A stretch of 64,000 nucleotides of DNA from DATEDA01 sp963827595 (GCA_963827595.1 CAWHBT010000015.1:124001-188000); one strand, 5' to 3'; positions 1 to 8,983 are shown, counted from the first letter of the stretch. Translations and numbers: made by a program. The notes: generated by a model from the letters alone, not told the origin.

Positions 1-278
1 TTGTCATCCTCGGCGAGCTTGCGCAGCCCCACCACCGTCTGGTCGGGCTTGCCCGCGGTGTCGAAGGCGATGTAGCGCAGCTTCTTACCGTTGACCCCGC
101 CGGCGGCGTTGATCTCGTCCACCGCGATCCGCGCCGCGATCTCGTTCGACCGCGAGAGGCTCACGAACGGCCCGGTCTCGGCGGTCAGGTATCCGAGGAC
201 GAGCTCCTGCGCCGACGGCGCTCCGGCGAGCATGCCGAGCACCGCCGCTAGGGCGAGTTGCAGTGGCTTCCGTTTCAT
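1..278 (-). CDS. Liv-type ABC transporter substrate-binding protein, partial (C-terminus off the left edge)
   Basis: About 92 codons of the N-terminus are visible. The start is the ATG at 278, preceded by AAAGGAGACGACG, a clear ribosome binding site. A basic and hydrophobic signal peptide (MKRKPLQLALAAVLG) is followed by the opening of a Peripla_BP_6 domain (ELVLGYLTAETGPF, then VDEINAAGGVNGKKL), typical of periplasmic receptors of branched-chain amino acid, amide or aromatic acid ABC importers. It is the last visible gene of the livHMGF unit upstream, 56 bases after livF, so it is presumably that transporter's receptor. The ligand cannot be told; the neighbouring hydrolases suggest an aromatic or organic acid. 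Confidence 0.85.
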   Translation of the reverse strand, partial: MKRKPLQLALAAVLGMLAGAPSAQELVLGYLTAETGPFVSLSRSNEIAARIAVDEINAAGGVNGKKLRYIAFDTAGKPDQTVVGLRKLAEDD

Positions 279-334
279 CGTCGTCTCCTTTCAGTGCTTG
301 CGCTGCAATCGGCCGCGTCGGAGCGCAGGCCGCG

Positions 335-1081
335 TTACGGGTGTCGCGCCGCCGCTGCGCCGCGCGGCGCCCGGCGGTTGCCGCCCAGATAGGCCGCCTT
401 GAGGCGGTCGTCCGCGAGCAGTTCGCGCGGCGTGCCGTGCGTCACGACCCGCCCGAGCTCCATCACGTAGGCGCGCGCGGCAACGGCGAGCGCCATGGTC
501 GTGTTCTGCTCCACGAGCAGCAAGGCGAGGCCGTCGCGGTTGAGCTTCCGGAGCAGCAGGAAGAGCTCCTGCACGAGCAGCGGGCTCAGGCCCAGCGACG
601 GCTCGTCGAGCATCATGAGGCGCGGGCGCGCCAGGAGCCCGCGGCCGATGGCGAGCATCTGCTGCTCGCCGCCCGAGAGCACCGACGCGGCCAGGTCGCG
701 GCGCGCGCCGAGGTTCGGAAAGCGTTCGTAGATGTCCGCGATCTCCGCGCGCACCGCGGCGGCGTCGCGCCGGCCGTAGGCACCCATCAGCAGGTTCTCC
801 TCGACGGTCAGGCCGACAAGGATGCGCCGGCCTTCCGGAACCAGGGCGAGCCCGTGCCCGAGCCGGCGCGCGGGCGGCCAGCCGGTGACTTCCGTGTGCG
901 CGAGGCGAACGCGGCCCGATTCGGCCGGTACCAGCCCGAGGATCGCCTTGAGCAGCGAGCTCTTGCCGGCGCCGTTCGCGCCGAGCACCGCGACCACCTC
1001 GCCGTCCGCGGCCGACAGGGTCGCGCCGCGCACCGCGTGGACGCGGCCGTAGCGGACGTTCAGGTCCTCGACTTCAAGCAT
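335..1081 (-). CDS. livF: Branched-chain amino acid-type ABC transporter ATPase, LivF
   Basis: 248 aa, the usual LivF length. It is a cytoplasmic ATPase that powers a LivH/LivM permease. Walker A GANGAGKS is at residues 34-41, signature LSGGEQQ starts at 135, and Walker B LMMLDE is at 155-160. ELGRVVTHG and the LivF-type end (LKAAYLGG) follow. Its ATG overlaps the end of livG by 8 bases (translational coupling). Order on the minus strand is livH-livM-livG-livF-receptor. The last dozen residues (RRAPRGAAAARHP) run past the usual LivF end. Confidence 0.93.
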   Translation of the reverse strand: MLEVEDLNVRYGRVHAVRGATLSAADGEVVAVLGANGAGKSSLLKAILGLVPAESGRVRLAHTEVTGWPPARRLGHGLALVPEGRRILVGLTVEENLLMGAYGRRDAAAVRAEIADIYERFPNLGARRDLAASVLSGGEQQMLAIGRGLLARPRLMMLDEPSLGLSPLLVQELFLLLRKLNRDGLALLLVEQNTTMALAVAARAYVMELGRVVTHGTPRELLADDRLKAAYLGGNRRAPRGAAAARHP

Positions 1082-1859
1082 TGGCCGCCGCCAGCTCCTG
1101 GTCGGTCCCGAGATACGCCTCGCGCACGCGCGGGTCGTCGCCGACCGCGTCGCAGTCGCACTCGGCGATCTTCAGGCCGAAGTTGAGCACCACGACGCGC
1201 CGGCAGAACGCACCGATGAAGTGCATGTCGTGCTCGACGACGAGCAGCGTGACGCCGCGCGCCGAGATCGCCTCGAGGTGGGTCGCGAGCGCTTCGGTCT
1301 CCGCCGGGTTGAGGCCCGCGGCGGGCTCGTCGAGCAGCAGGATCCGCGGGCGGGCGAGGAGCGCGCGCACGAGCTCGATCCGCTTCTGGATGCCGTAGGG
1401 CAGGCTCCCGGTCGTCGCCTGCGCATACTGCGCGAGCCCGGCCTCGTCGAGTGCGTCGCGCGCCTCCCGCTGCCAGCGGTTGCCGGGCAGCAGGTTGACC
1501 GGCTGGAGCATGCCGGCGAGCGAGGGCTGCCGCGCGTACTGCGCGACCATCACGTTCTCGAGCACGCTCAGGTGCGGCAGCAGACGGATGTTCTGGAACG
1601 TCCGCGCGAGTCCGGCCCGGATCCGCTTGCGCGCCGGCAGCTGCGTGATGTCCGTGCCGTCGAGCACGATCCGGCCGGCGTCGACCGGGTACACGCCGGT
1701 CATCAGGTTGAAGGCGGTGGTCTTGCCCGCCCCGTTCGGGCCGATGAGCGCCACCCGCTCCCCCGCCATGACCTCGAACGAGAGGTCCTGGATCACCCGC
1801 AGCCCGCCGAAGCTCTTGCTGACCGCCTCGAAGGCGAGGATCGGGCGCGCGGCGGTCAC
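1074..1859 (-). CDS. livG: Branched-chain amino acid-type ABC transporter ATPase, LivG
   Basis: 261 aa from the GTG at 1859. I chose this start over an ATG farther upstream because the GTG overlaps the livM stop as GTGA and has GGAGGGAAC just before it; the longer form would extend 124 bases into livM and add a non-conserved arm. Walker A GPNGAGKT is at about 40-47, the LivG-type signature LPYGIQKR at about 153, and Walker B ILLLDEP at about 173. VVEHDMHFIGAFCRRVVVLNFG is the usual H-loop region. It pairs with LivF as the second ATPase. Confidence 0.92.
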   Translation of the reverse strand: MTAARPILAFEAVSKSFGGLRVIQDLSFEVMAGERVALIGPNGAGKTTAFNLMTGVYPVDAGRIVLDGTDITQLPARKRIRAGLARTFQNIRLLPHLSVLENVMVAQYARQPSLAGMLQPVNLLPGNRWQREARDALDEAGLAQYAQATTGSLPYGIQKRIELVRALLARPRILLLDEPAAGLNPAETEALATHLEAISARGVTLLVVEHDMHFIGAFCRRVVVLNFGLKIAECDCDAVGDDPRVREAYLGTDQELAAANA

Positions 1860-2704
1860 GTTCCCTCCACGGCGGGACGCCGCCATTCGAACAGCCGGCG
1901 CAGGAGGCTTCGGGTCACGACGCCCTGCGGCCGCCACGTCATCAGCGCGAGGATGAGGACGGCGAAGATCACGTAGCGCCACTGGGCGCTGCCGCGCAGC
2001 ACCTCGGGCAGGAGCGTGAACACGGCGGCGCCGAGCAGCGGCCCGTAGATCGTCTGCGTACCGCCGAGCAGCACGTAGAGCACGATATAGATGCTGAGCA
2101 GGACGTTGAAGTGCTGGGCCTCGATGTAGCTGAAGTGATGGGCGTGCAGCGCGCCGGCGAGGCCGGCGACGGCCGAGCCGATGGTGAACGCGGCGGTCTG
2201 CAGGCCGCGCACCGAGAGACCCATCTGATCGGCGACGAGCTCGTCGTCGCTCACGGCGGTCACGCTGATGCCGAAGCGGGTGTGGAAGAGGCAGTAGATC
2301 GCGACGAACACGAGCACCGCGGCCGCGGCGATCGCCGGAAACCCGATGTACGCCCGGATCGGGTAGCCCGAGGCGCCGCCGACGACGTCCAGGTTGAGGA
2401 TGATCGCGACCACGACCTGCCCGAACGCGAAGGTCGCCAGCGCGAGGTAGATCCCGCGCGTGCGCAGGATCGGAAAGGCGACGACCAGGCCGAGGGCGGC
2501 GGTGAGCAGCGTCGCGAGGAGCACCGCGGGCAACGGCGGCCAGCCGTGCGCATTGGTGAGGTAGGCCGAGAGGTAAGCGCCGGTCGCCATGAAGCCGGCG
2601 ACGCCGAGGTTCAGCTGCCCCGCGACGATCGGCAGGAACGCGGCGTACGCGAGGATGACGTTGATCGCGAGGAGCACCAGGACCCCCTCGAGGTAGCCGC
2701 TCAC
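1856..2704 (-). CDS. livM: Branched-chain amino acid-type ABC transporter permease, LivM
   Basis: 282 aa, GTG start one base after the livH stop. About eight hydrophobic segments and the LivM landmarks TRGIYLALATFAFGQ and LGGTQTIYGPLLGAAVF (the cytoplasmic coupling loop facing the ATPase) are present. It is an inner-membrane protein forming the channel with LivH. It lacks the extra N-terminal region of E. coli LivM, as is normal for the short LivM forms of Proteobacteria. Confidence 0.92.
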   Translation of the reverse strand: MSGYLEGVLVLLAINVILAYAAFLPIVAGQLNLGVAGFMATGAYLSAYLTNAHGWPPLPAVLLATLLTAALGLVVAFPILRTRGIYLALATFAFGQVVVAIILNLDVVGGASGYPIRAYIGFPAIAAAAVLVFVAIYCLFHTRFGISVTAVSDDELVADQMGLSVRGLQTAAFTIGSAVAGLAGALHAHHFSYIEAQHFNVLLSIYIVLYVLLGGTQTIYGPLLGAAVFTLLPEVLRGSAQWRYVIFAVLILALMTWRPQGVVTRSLLRRLFEWRRPAVEGT

Positions 2705-2705
2705 C

Positions 2706-3578
2706 TCACGCCCTCCCGCTGCCCAGCGCGCTCGCCAGGAGCCCGGTCGGGCGCACGAACAGGATCACGAGCAGCAGGCCGTACACCCAGATGTCCACCG
2801 CGCGCGCGCCGAACCAGTGGATCGCCGCGGTTTCGACGACGCCGATCACGAGGCCGCCGAGGATCGCGCCCCAGATGTTCCCCATGCCGCCGATCACCAT
2901 CGCGGAGATCCCCTTGAGCGCGACCTCCTCGCCCATGAACGGACTCGCCTGCTGATAGTTCAGCGCGAACAGCACCCCGGCGAGGGCGGTGAACACACCG
3001 CCGATCAGGAACACGACCGGCACCACCCGGCCCACCGACACGCCGAGAATGGTCGCGGTCTCGGCGTCCTCGGCGATCGCGCGCAGGCCCCGGCCGACCC
3101 GGGTGCGCTTCAGGACGAGGTCGAGCAGCCACACGGCGCCGACGGCGATCGCCAGGCCGACCAGCTGCGGCACGCCGATGACGATGCCCCCCAGGTGCGC
3201 GTTGACGCTCGCGAACGGGAGGGCGAGGCGCTGCTGGTCCGAGCCCCAGGCGACGAGCACCAGGTTCTCGAACAGGATCAGGAAGGCCATCGAGCTCACG
3301 AGCGGGATGAAGTGATCGCCGCCGCGCATCTGCGGATAGGTGAGCCGCTGCACCGCGTACGAGAGGACGGCGCCGAGCGCGAGCGCCGCGGGAACGGCGA
3401 GGACGAGGCCGATGCCGCCCTTCAGCATCGCCCAGGTCACCATGCCCGCGACCATGAAGATGCCCGGGATGCTGAAGTTGAGGAACCTCAGGACGCCCAT
3501 CGTGAACGTGAACGCGACCGCGACCAGGGCGTAGACGCTGCCGAGCATGAGGCCGTTCACGAGCTGCTGGGCGAGCAT
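2706..3578 (-). CDS. livH: Branched-chain amino acid-type ABC transporter permease, LivH
   Basis: 290 aa from the ATG at 3578, where the typical LivH beginning MLAQQLVNGLMLGSVYAL starts. A longer frame to 3644 adds only an arginine- and proline-rich arm. Several membrane helices are present, with the coupling loop VIGGMGNIWGAILGGLVIG. The ribosome binding site of the chosen start is weak (GAGTCCTT), so the start is the least certain part. It follows the EthD gene by 93 bases on the same strand and may be co-transcribed with it. Confidence 0.9.
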   Translation of the reverse strand: MLAQQLVNGLMLGSVYALVAVAFTFTMGVLRFLNFSIPGIFMVAGMVTWAMLKGGIGLVLAVPAALALGAVLSYAVQRLTYPQMRGGDHFIPLVSSMAFLILFENLVLVAWGSDQQRLALPFASVNAHLGGIVIGVPQLVGLAIAVGAVWLLDLVLKRTRVGRGLRAIAEDAETATILGVSVGRVVPVVFLIGGVFTALAGVLFALNYQQASPFMGEEVALKGISAMVIGGMGNIWGAILGGLVIGVVETAAIHWFGARAVDIWVYGLLLVILFVRPTGLLASALGSGRA

Positions 3579-3671
3579 AAGGACTCGACGCCGCCTAACC
3601 GCACCGCCATCGGCCGGAAGAGATGTGGGTGCAGGTCGCGGCAAGGGTCCACCGCGCGGCTTCGCTGGGCC

Positions 3672-4001
3672 TCACGGAACACCGGTCGCCGCCATAGCCT
3701 GATGGGTCACCGTGCCGTCGAACGGCGGGAAGGTGCGGAAGTCCTCCCGCGCCCGCACCCGCGCTTCCGACGCAAGTGCCGCGTCGAGTGCCGCGACGGA
3801 TTCAAACTGCATCTGAGCAAGCAGGATGCGCCCGCCCGGGTTGACGGGGAACGGGTCGCGCCAGGGGACGGGCGTGTGGAGGACGAGCCCCCGGAGCCCG
3901 GGAAAGCCCTTGAGGATCCCGGCATGCCGCTCGTGGTAGTGCTGCAGGAACGCCTCAACGTCGGGCGAGGCACCGCGATAACTGACGAAGTACGAGATCA
4001 T
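3672..4001 (-). CDS. EthD-domain protein
   Basis: 109 aa, ATG with a strong GGAGGGGG ribosome binding site. It begins MISYFVSYRGASPDVEAF and has the EthD-like pattern FLQHYHERHAGILKGFPGL followed by a beta strand, as in small dimeric ferredoxin-like proteins found near ether- or aromatic-degradation genes. The biochemical role of most EthD proteins is unknown. It sits between an alpha/beta hydrolase and livH, all on the minus strand, consistent with one catabolic unit. Confidence 0.75.
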   Translation of the reverse strand: MISYFVSYRGASPDVEAFLQHYHERHAGILKGFPGLRGLVLHTPVPWRDPFPVNPGGRILLAQMQFESVAALDAALASEARVRAREDFRTFPPFDGTVTHQAMAATGVP

Positions 4002-4124
4002 CGGCCCCCTCCTGCATGTCCCGCTCGGCCTTTGCCACTATAACAGGGCAGTGAAATTTCACGCCCGCTTCAAGGCGTTCGGCGCAGCGAGCGTCGCCGG
4101 CCGGGAGAGGGCCCGTAGACCTCG

Positions 4125-5321
4125 CTACCCCGCCCGGAAGCGCATCGCGCGCTGATCCACCTCAAAGACCGTGCAGAGCCAGTCGATCATGAGCTCCTGC
4201 CCGATGGTCGGATTGTCGTGCTGGCAGTGCTCGGCCCCGGTCTCCTCCGCACTTGTCAGCCGCAGCATCACGTTCACGCCTCTGGATTTCGCATACTCGT
4301 AGACCGTCTTCGCGTTGTCGACACCAAGGACGTCGTGCCCGCCGTGCAGCACGAGGTAGGGGCAACGCATGCGGTCAAGCACCCCTTCCAGCTTGAAGGG
4401 CCGGGCGATCTCGATCACTTCGGCCATGGTCTTGCCACCGAAGACCCACTTCATATGCATGGCGAGACCATGATCCTCGCCGCGCGCCCGAAACCGTTCG
4501 TGGACGTCCCAAATTGCGCCGTGCGAGATGCAGGCCGCGAGCCGCGGCTCGCAGGACCCCGCACGCGCCGCGTAGTAGCCGCCGAGACTGGAACCGCTGA
4601 CCGCGATGCGCCCGGCGTCGACGTCGCTCCGGGCCGTCAGCCAATCGATGCACTTCCCGACCGGGACCTCGTAGTCGTACCGCGTGGTGATCTTGTGGCG
4701 GCGGAGCGTTCCGCCCTGTCCGGGGCCGTCTACCAGTAGCACCGCGATCCCGCGCTGCAGAGCCCCGTGACCGGTCATGAACCAGAGCTCGTCCTTGAAC
4801 GAGTCCAGGCCGCCGAACGAGATGAGCACCGGCTGGCACGGACCACCGTTCGCCGACTTGATGAAGTAAGCGGGCATCGACTTGCCGTTCTCGTACGGGA
4901 CCTCTACGACCTCACCGGGCGGCTCGAGGTAGCTGAGGAACTTCTGGGAGGCGCGTTCGCAGCGGGTGAATGTGGCGAGCCGCCGCGGGTCATCGGCCGG
5001 AAGCCAGAACTCGGCCTGCCTGAAGGAATCCGCGGCGCGGAGCCAGCAGTTCATCGCCGTCCGAACGTGCCCGGCGCAATCGGCGTCGTCGCCGCGGCGA
5101 TCGTTGCGTTCCGCGACCCGCGTCCATTCTTCGTGCCAGCTTTCGGGGTCTCCGGGCTTCATCCTGCTGGCAGCCTGAAAGCACTCGCTGACGGCGCCGC
5201 CGCCCTCCTGAGTTTCGCCGAGGCCGCGGCGGAACTGGTAGGACATCCAGACCTGGTCCGGCCAGTGGTGCCAGCCGAACGGTTCGTAGGTAGGCCCGGT
5301 GGCCGTTGTGGGTGCATTCAT
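4125..5321 (-). CDS. Alpha/beta hydrolase resembling 2,6-dihydroxypseudooxynicotine hydrolase
   Basis: 398 aa. An N-terminal helical cap of about 130 residues precedes the hydrolase fold. Nucleophile motif GSSLG has Ser245, the acid is probably Asp330 in HGGHD, and the histidine is probably His365 or His368 in EHCQHDN. VDGPGQGG and CEPRLAACISHGAIWD match the family of C-C hydrolases that includes the nicotine-pathway 2,6-dihydroxypseudooxynicotine hydrolase. The family cleaves carbon-carbon bonds next to a ketone; the substrate here is unknown. It lies 49 bases after a second hydrolase gene. Codon choice and G+C look a little lower than in the liv genes. Confidence 0.82.
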   Translation of the reverse strand: MNAPTTATGPTYEPFGWHHWPDQVWMSYQFRRGLGETQEGGGAVSECFQAASRMKPGDPESWHEEWTRVAERNDRRGDDADCAGHVRTAMNCWLRAADSFRQAEFWLPADDPRRLATFTRCERASQKFLSYLEPPGEVVEVPYENGKSMPAYFIKSANGGPCQPVLISFGGLDSFKDELWFMTGHGALQRGIAVLLVDGPGQGGTLRRHKITTRYDYEVPVGKCIDWLTARSDVDAGRIAVSGSSLGGYYAARAGSCEPRLAACISHGAIWDVHERFRARGEDHGLAMHMKWVFGGKTMAEVIEIARPFKLEGVLDRMRCPYLVLHGGHDVLGVDNAKTVYEYAKSRGVNVMLRLTSAEETGAEHCQHDNPTIGQELMIDWLCTVFEVDQRAMRFRAG

Positions 5322-5370
5322 TCAGAACGCCTTTTGCGAGTAGGACGCAGAAGCGAGGTCCGGGCAGGGG

Positions 5371-6306
5371 TCAGCGGGTCAGGAAGTAGGTCACCAGATC
5401 GTTGAACGACTTCGCTTGATCCAGCCAAACGAAATGCCCGGCTTTGTCGAACACGTGCATCTCGGCGTCCTCTACCTTCCGGTAGAGCTCGATGCCGGGC
5501 TCGAGCGGTTTGCAGGACTGCTTGCCCCAGACGAAGAGCGTATGCGCACGGATCCTGGAGACCAGGTCGCGGACCTGCACGCCCTCGATCGTGTATTGCT
5601 CGGCATAGGTCTTCAAGCCGCCCTCGGACCAGGCCTTGCGGACCAGTGGCATATAGAGATCATTCCACTTCAATGACAGCTTGAGCAGCCGGTCGATGTA
5701 CTCATCGATCATCGCCGACCGGTCGTAGAGAAAAACACCGAGGTAGCTGCGGATGCCCTCCTTCGTCTTGAGGTCGTGCTTCGGGATCATCGTCCTCGGC
5801 TCGAACACTTCCTTGAAATACGGCAGGCCGTCGCGGGTCTGATCGGATGCCGACGCGCTCGCACTGTCGACGAGAACCATCTTGTTCACCAGATCGGGAC
5901 GGGTAATGGCGATGTAGGCGACGATCCACCCGCCCTGCGATTGCCCGACGAGATGGACCGTGCCAACGCCGAGCGACTCGATGAACGAGATGACATGCTC
6001 CGCCCGGATTCGGATGTGGCCGAGGAGGGCGCGGTCGCGCGGCGCATCGGACCCGCCGTGACCGATCTCGTCGACCGCGAAGACGTGAAACCGCTCGGCC
6101 AGCGGCAGCACCGTCGGATACCAGCGATCCACGCCCATCCCGACCTCCATCGAGTGTCCGTGGACCAGAACCAGCGGCGCCGCCTTGGGGCTCCCGGCTT
6201 CAAGATAGTGGGTCCGGTAGCCGTCGGCGACGCGGTACCCGCTGACCGCCCGGTCGGGATTGTCGAACGTCGTCGGGATCGTGCTGCGGCCGTTATCGCG
6301 CTTCAA
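5371..6306 (-). CDS. Alpha/beta hydrolase, meta-cleavage product hydrolase type, with a missing acid residue
   Basis: 311 aa. The oxyanion motif VHGHSM is at about 48, nucleophile elbow GQSQG has Ser123, and DKAGHFVWLDQ has His291. These fit the MhpC/BphD class, which hydrolyses ring-cleavage products. The usual WGxxD acid position reads WGKQS (residues 260-264), so the catalytic Asp appears to be Ser264. Either another acidic residue substitutes or the activity has changed. It follows a Bug receptor gene by 96 bases on the minus strand and belongs to the same catabolic island. Confidence 0.82.
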   Translation of the reverse strand: MKRDNGRSTIPTTFDNPDRAVSGYRVADGYRTHYLEAGSPKAAPLVLVHGHSMEVGMGVDRWYPTVLPLAERFHVFAVDEIGHGGSDAPRDRALLGHIRIRAEHVISFIESLGVGTVHLVGQSQGGWIVAYIAITRPDLVNKMVLVDSASASASDQTRDGLPYFKEVFEPRTMIPKHDLKTKEGIRSYLGVFLYDRSAMIDEYIDRLLKLSLKWNDLYMPLVRKAWSEGGLKTYAEQYTIEGVQVRDLVSRIRAHTLFVWGKQSCKPLEPGIELYRKVEDAEMHVFDKAGHFVWLDQAKSFNDLVTYFLTR

Positions 6307-6402
6307 GATCGTCCTCTCGCGTAAGCAGGCGCACCGCTCGATCCGCGGGGCGCCTGGTTGAAGTCGTTCGGGCGTCGGCTCTTCGAGAAGCGGGAAATAC
6401 GC

Positions 6403-7380
6403 CTATTGCGGCGTAAGCCCGATGCTCTTCACGACGCGGCCCCAGAGGTTGTACGAATCCATCATCGTGGCGGCGAACTGCTCCGGCGTGCCGCCACCGA
6501 CGTCGAGGCCGAGCGCGCGGATCCTTTCCCGGACGTCCGAGAGGCTCAAGACCTCGTTGATCGCCCTGTTCAGGCTCCTCACGATCTCCGTCGGAGTCCC
6601 GGCAGGCGCGAAGGCGCCGAACCAGCCGTACACCTCGAAATCAGGCACGCCGGCTTCGATCAATGTCGGCAGATCTGGCGCTGCCTCGAGCCGTCGTGCG
6701 CCGGTCGATGCCAGCACCTTCACCTTGCCCGCCTTCGCGTGCGGCGCAGCGCCGCCATAGGTGTCGAAGACCAGATCGATCTGGCCCGACAACAGATCGG
6801 TCACGGCCTGGGTGGTGCCCTTGTACGGGATGTGCAGCCAGTCGACCCCGGTCTTCGCGCGAAAGAGCTCCATGGTCAGGTGCGGCAACCCGCCTTCCCC
6901 GTTCGATCCGAACTTGAACGCACCCGGTTTCTGTTTGGAGAGCCGAACCAGCTCCTGGACGGAGGCGACGGGAACGTTGGCATTGACGACCAGCACCAAC
7001 GTGTTCGACGAAAACTGGGAGACCGCGACGAAGTCTCTGGTCACATCGTAAGGAAGCTTCTTGAACACGTGCGGGGCGACGGCAAACGTTCCAACTTGCC
7101 CCACGACCAGCGTGTAACCATCGGGGGCTGACTTCGCCGCCGCCTCTATGCCGATCTGACCGGTCGCGCCCGGCCGGTTGTCGGCGACCACGGGCTGGCC
7201 GAAGCGGGCCGAGAGCTTCTCCCCAATGAGCCGGGCCTGTGGGTCCGCCGGGTTGCCCGGTGGGAAGGGAATCACGATGCGGATCGGGCGCGCCGGGTAA
7301 CTCTGAGAAAAGGCCACCGGCCCGTACAGCGTTGCCACCGAGCAGAGCACGCCGAGAGCAACTGACGATGCCCACGCCAT
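6403..7380 (-). CDS. Bug-family (TctC-like) tripartite tricarboxylate-type substrate-binding protein
   Basis: 325 aa from the ATG at 7380, chosen because GGAGGAG precedes it and because the upstream extension is arginine-rich and unlike a signal peptide. Signal peptide MAWASSVALGVLCSVATL is followed by the Bug signature YPARPIRIVIPFPPG, then APDGYTLVVGQVGTFAV and HIPYKGTTQAVTDLLSGQIDL. Periplasmic receptors of this class bind carboxylates and amides. No TctA/TctB membrane genes are near, as is common for orphan Bug proteins. It is placed between the amidohydrolase and the meta-cleavage-type hydrolase. Confidence 0.92.
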   Translation of the reverse strand: MAWASSVALGVLCSVATLYGPVAFSQSYPARPIRIVIPFPPGNPADPQARLIGEKLSARFGQPVVADNRPGATGQIGIEAAAKSAPDGYTLVVGQVGTFAVAPHVFKKLPYDVTRDFVAVSQFSSNTLVLVVNANVPVASVQELVRLSKQKPGAFKFGSNGEGGLPHLTMELFRAKTGVDWLHIPYKGTTQAVTDLLSGQIDLVFDTYGGAAPHAKAGKVKVLASTGARRLEAAPDLPTLIEAGVPDFEVYGWFGAFAPAGTPTEIVRSLNRAINEVLSLSDVRERIRALGLDVGGGTPEQFAATMMDSYNLWGRVVKSIGLTPQ

Positions 7381-7474
7381 AGGACTCCTCCGTCGGTTGG
7401 GACGGGATCGCGCCGACCCGCTTCCCAACCGACACCCGAAAGCGAGGTCAGCTTCCAACCGGCATGCGCTCGTC

Positions 7475-8983
7475 TTAGCTCTCGCGCGAGATATAGCCGT
7501 ACGCGATGTTGCTCCGACCCGGGCCGTGCCGCTCGTAGTCGGCCTTCAGCTGCGCAAAGCGATCGCTGAGATAGGACGGTGCGCCCTCCGACGTCGCCAC
7601 CTTGACGCCGTGGAGCCGAGCGCCGTTCAGGCCCAGAATCGCGCGCTTGACCGGCCCTTCGGCGTCGCCGAGCGCCGCGTAGCCGAATTTCGCCTGCAGA
7701 TCCCTCGGAATCTCCAAGCGACGGAACGCTTCGATTTGCCACTGCGGCGAGCCGTACCAGATCGAATCGGTGCCCCACAGCACGCGGTCCGCGCCGAACC
7801 CCTTGATCAGCTGGCCCATGATCCCGGCGCAGAGCCGTGGCGTCGTGACACAGGTGAGACCGAAGGTCGAGCCGATCTCGGCGTAAACGTTGCTGACGCC
7901 GTACTTGCCGGGAATCTCCGCCAGGTCCGTCACCCAGTCGATGCGCCCCGTCTCCTCGAACAGCTTCTCCTGGTCGGGGGTCGCGCGCGGCACGGGCTTG
8001 AAGCCCGAGTGGTAGATCACGAAGGTGAGCTGGGGCCAGTCCTTCGCGGCCTTGCCGACGTCGTCCACGTTGTTGAATGCGGTGACGCCGGGCATCACCT
8101 GTTCCGCGTTCCCAGGCTGCAGTCCCTTGTGGATGCAGACGATCCTCACGCCGGCCTTGGCGATCTTTTCGTAGGCCGGGTACACGAGCTTCTCGTCGTC
8201 CAGCCGCCAGCGATACTTGGACGGCCCGCCCGGGTCGCCCATCGTGTAGCCCTTCCAGGCCGCGGGCTTCAGCTTGTCGTGGACCCGGTCGATCTCGTCC
8301 ATCCACCCCGGCTGGTTCGGCGTGAAGATCGCGTGCCCCAGCATGCGCAATGAACCCGCCTGACTGTTGACCGCGGCGCAGGCCGCGGCGATCTCGTCGT
8401 TGTTGAGATGCCAGTCCTTGACCTCGTCAGTCGGCGACCCGCTCAGCATGCCGATCTTGGTGTCGCTGTCCAGGAACACCTCCTTGACGAAGTTCGGGAA
8501 CTTCAAGAGGTCGTTCGAGTTCGGCTCGCCGATCGTCGGATCGAGGAAGCGCCCGGTATAGCCGCGGAACCCGAGAAACCGCCGGAAGCGCTCGTCGCGG
8601 TTGTAGTCGCGGATGAAATGCAGCTGCAGATCGAAGACGAACTGGTTCGCCAGACTTCGCGCGCGCGCCGCAGCGCGTTCCGGGTCGGCGGCCTCGGCCG
8701 CTTCGACAATGAAATGGGGTCCGAACACTTCGTTCATGGCGACAAAGGCGGCCGCCATCCCGGCCGCCGAGCGGAGGAATTTCCGTCGGCTCACGCCCTG
8801 CTTCGCCGCGAGCGACTCCGCAAGCTCCTTGAGCTTGTGCTCGAAGCGGCGTTGAAGCTCAGTTTGCGGGAACGGCGAGAACTCCCCGTTCGAGATCGGG
8901 CGGGTCGGCACCGGCGACGCGAAACGCGCTTGCGATGCGCGCGCGGTCTTGGCCAATTCATCGGGCGTCAGAAACGATCCCAT
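7475..8983 (-). CDS. Amidohydrolase-2 family protein with an internal twin-arginine signal
   Basis: 502 aa from the ATG at 8983, which has GGGGAGGCACAC before it. A twin-arginine motif SRRKFL is at 65-70 and is followed by a hydrophobic stretch (AAGMAAAFVAM), so the n-region is unusually long. The catalytic domain starts near 105; FDLQLHFIRD looks like a modified first metal-binding strand, and VLWGTDSIWYGSPQWQIEAF is the late-domain aspartate region of PF04909 (TIM barrel). Related enzymes hydrolyse or decarboxylate aromatic acids. First gene of the minus-strand island, facing iclR. Confidence 0.85.
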   Translation of the reverse strand: MGSFLTPDELAKTARASQARFASPVPTRPISNGEFSPFPQTELQRRFEHKLKELAESLAAKQGVSRRKFLRSAAGMAAAFVAMNEVFGPHFIVEAAEAADPERAAARARSLANQFVFDLQLHFIRDYNRDERFRRFLGFRGYTGRFLDPTIGEPNSNDLLKFPNFVKEVFLDSDTKIGMLSGSPTDEVKDWHLNNDEIAAACAAVNSQAGSLRMLGHAIFTPNQPGWMDEIDRVHDKLKPAAWKGYTMGDPGGPSKYRWRLDDEKLVYPAYEKIAKAGVRIVCIHKGLQPGNAEQVMPGVTAFNNVDDVGKAAKDWPQLTFVIYHSGFKPVPRATPDQEKLFEETGRIDWVTDLAEIPGKYGVSNVYAEIGSTFGLTCVTTPRLCAGIMGQLIKGFGADRVLWGTDSIWYGSPQWQIEAFRRLEIPRDLQAKFGYAALGDAEGPVKRAILGLNGARLHGVKVATSEGAPSYLSDRFAQLKADYERHGPGRSNIAYGYISRES

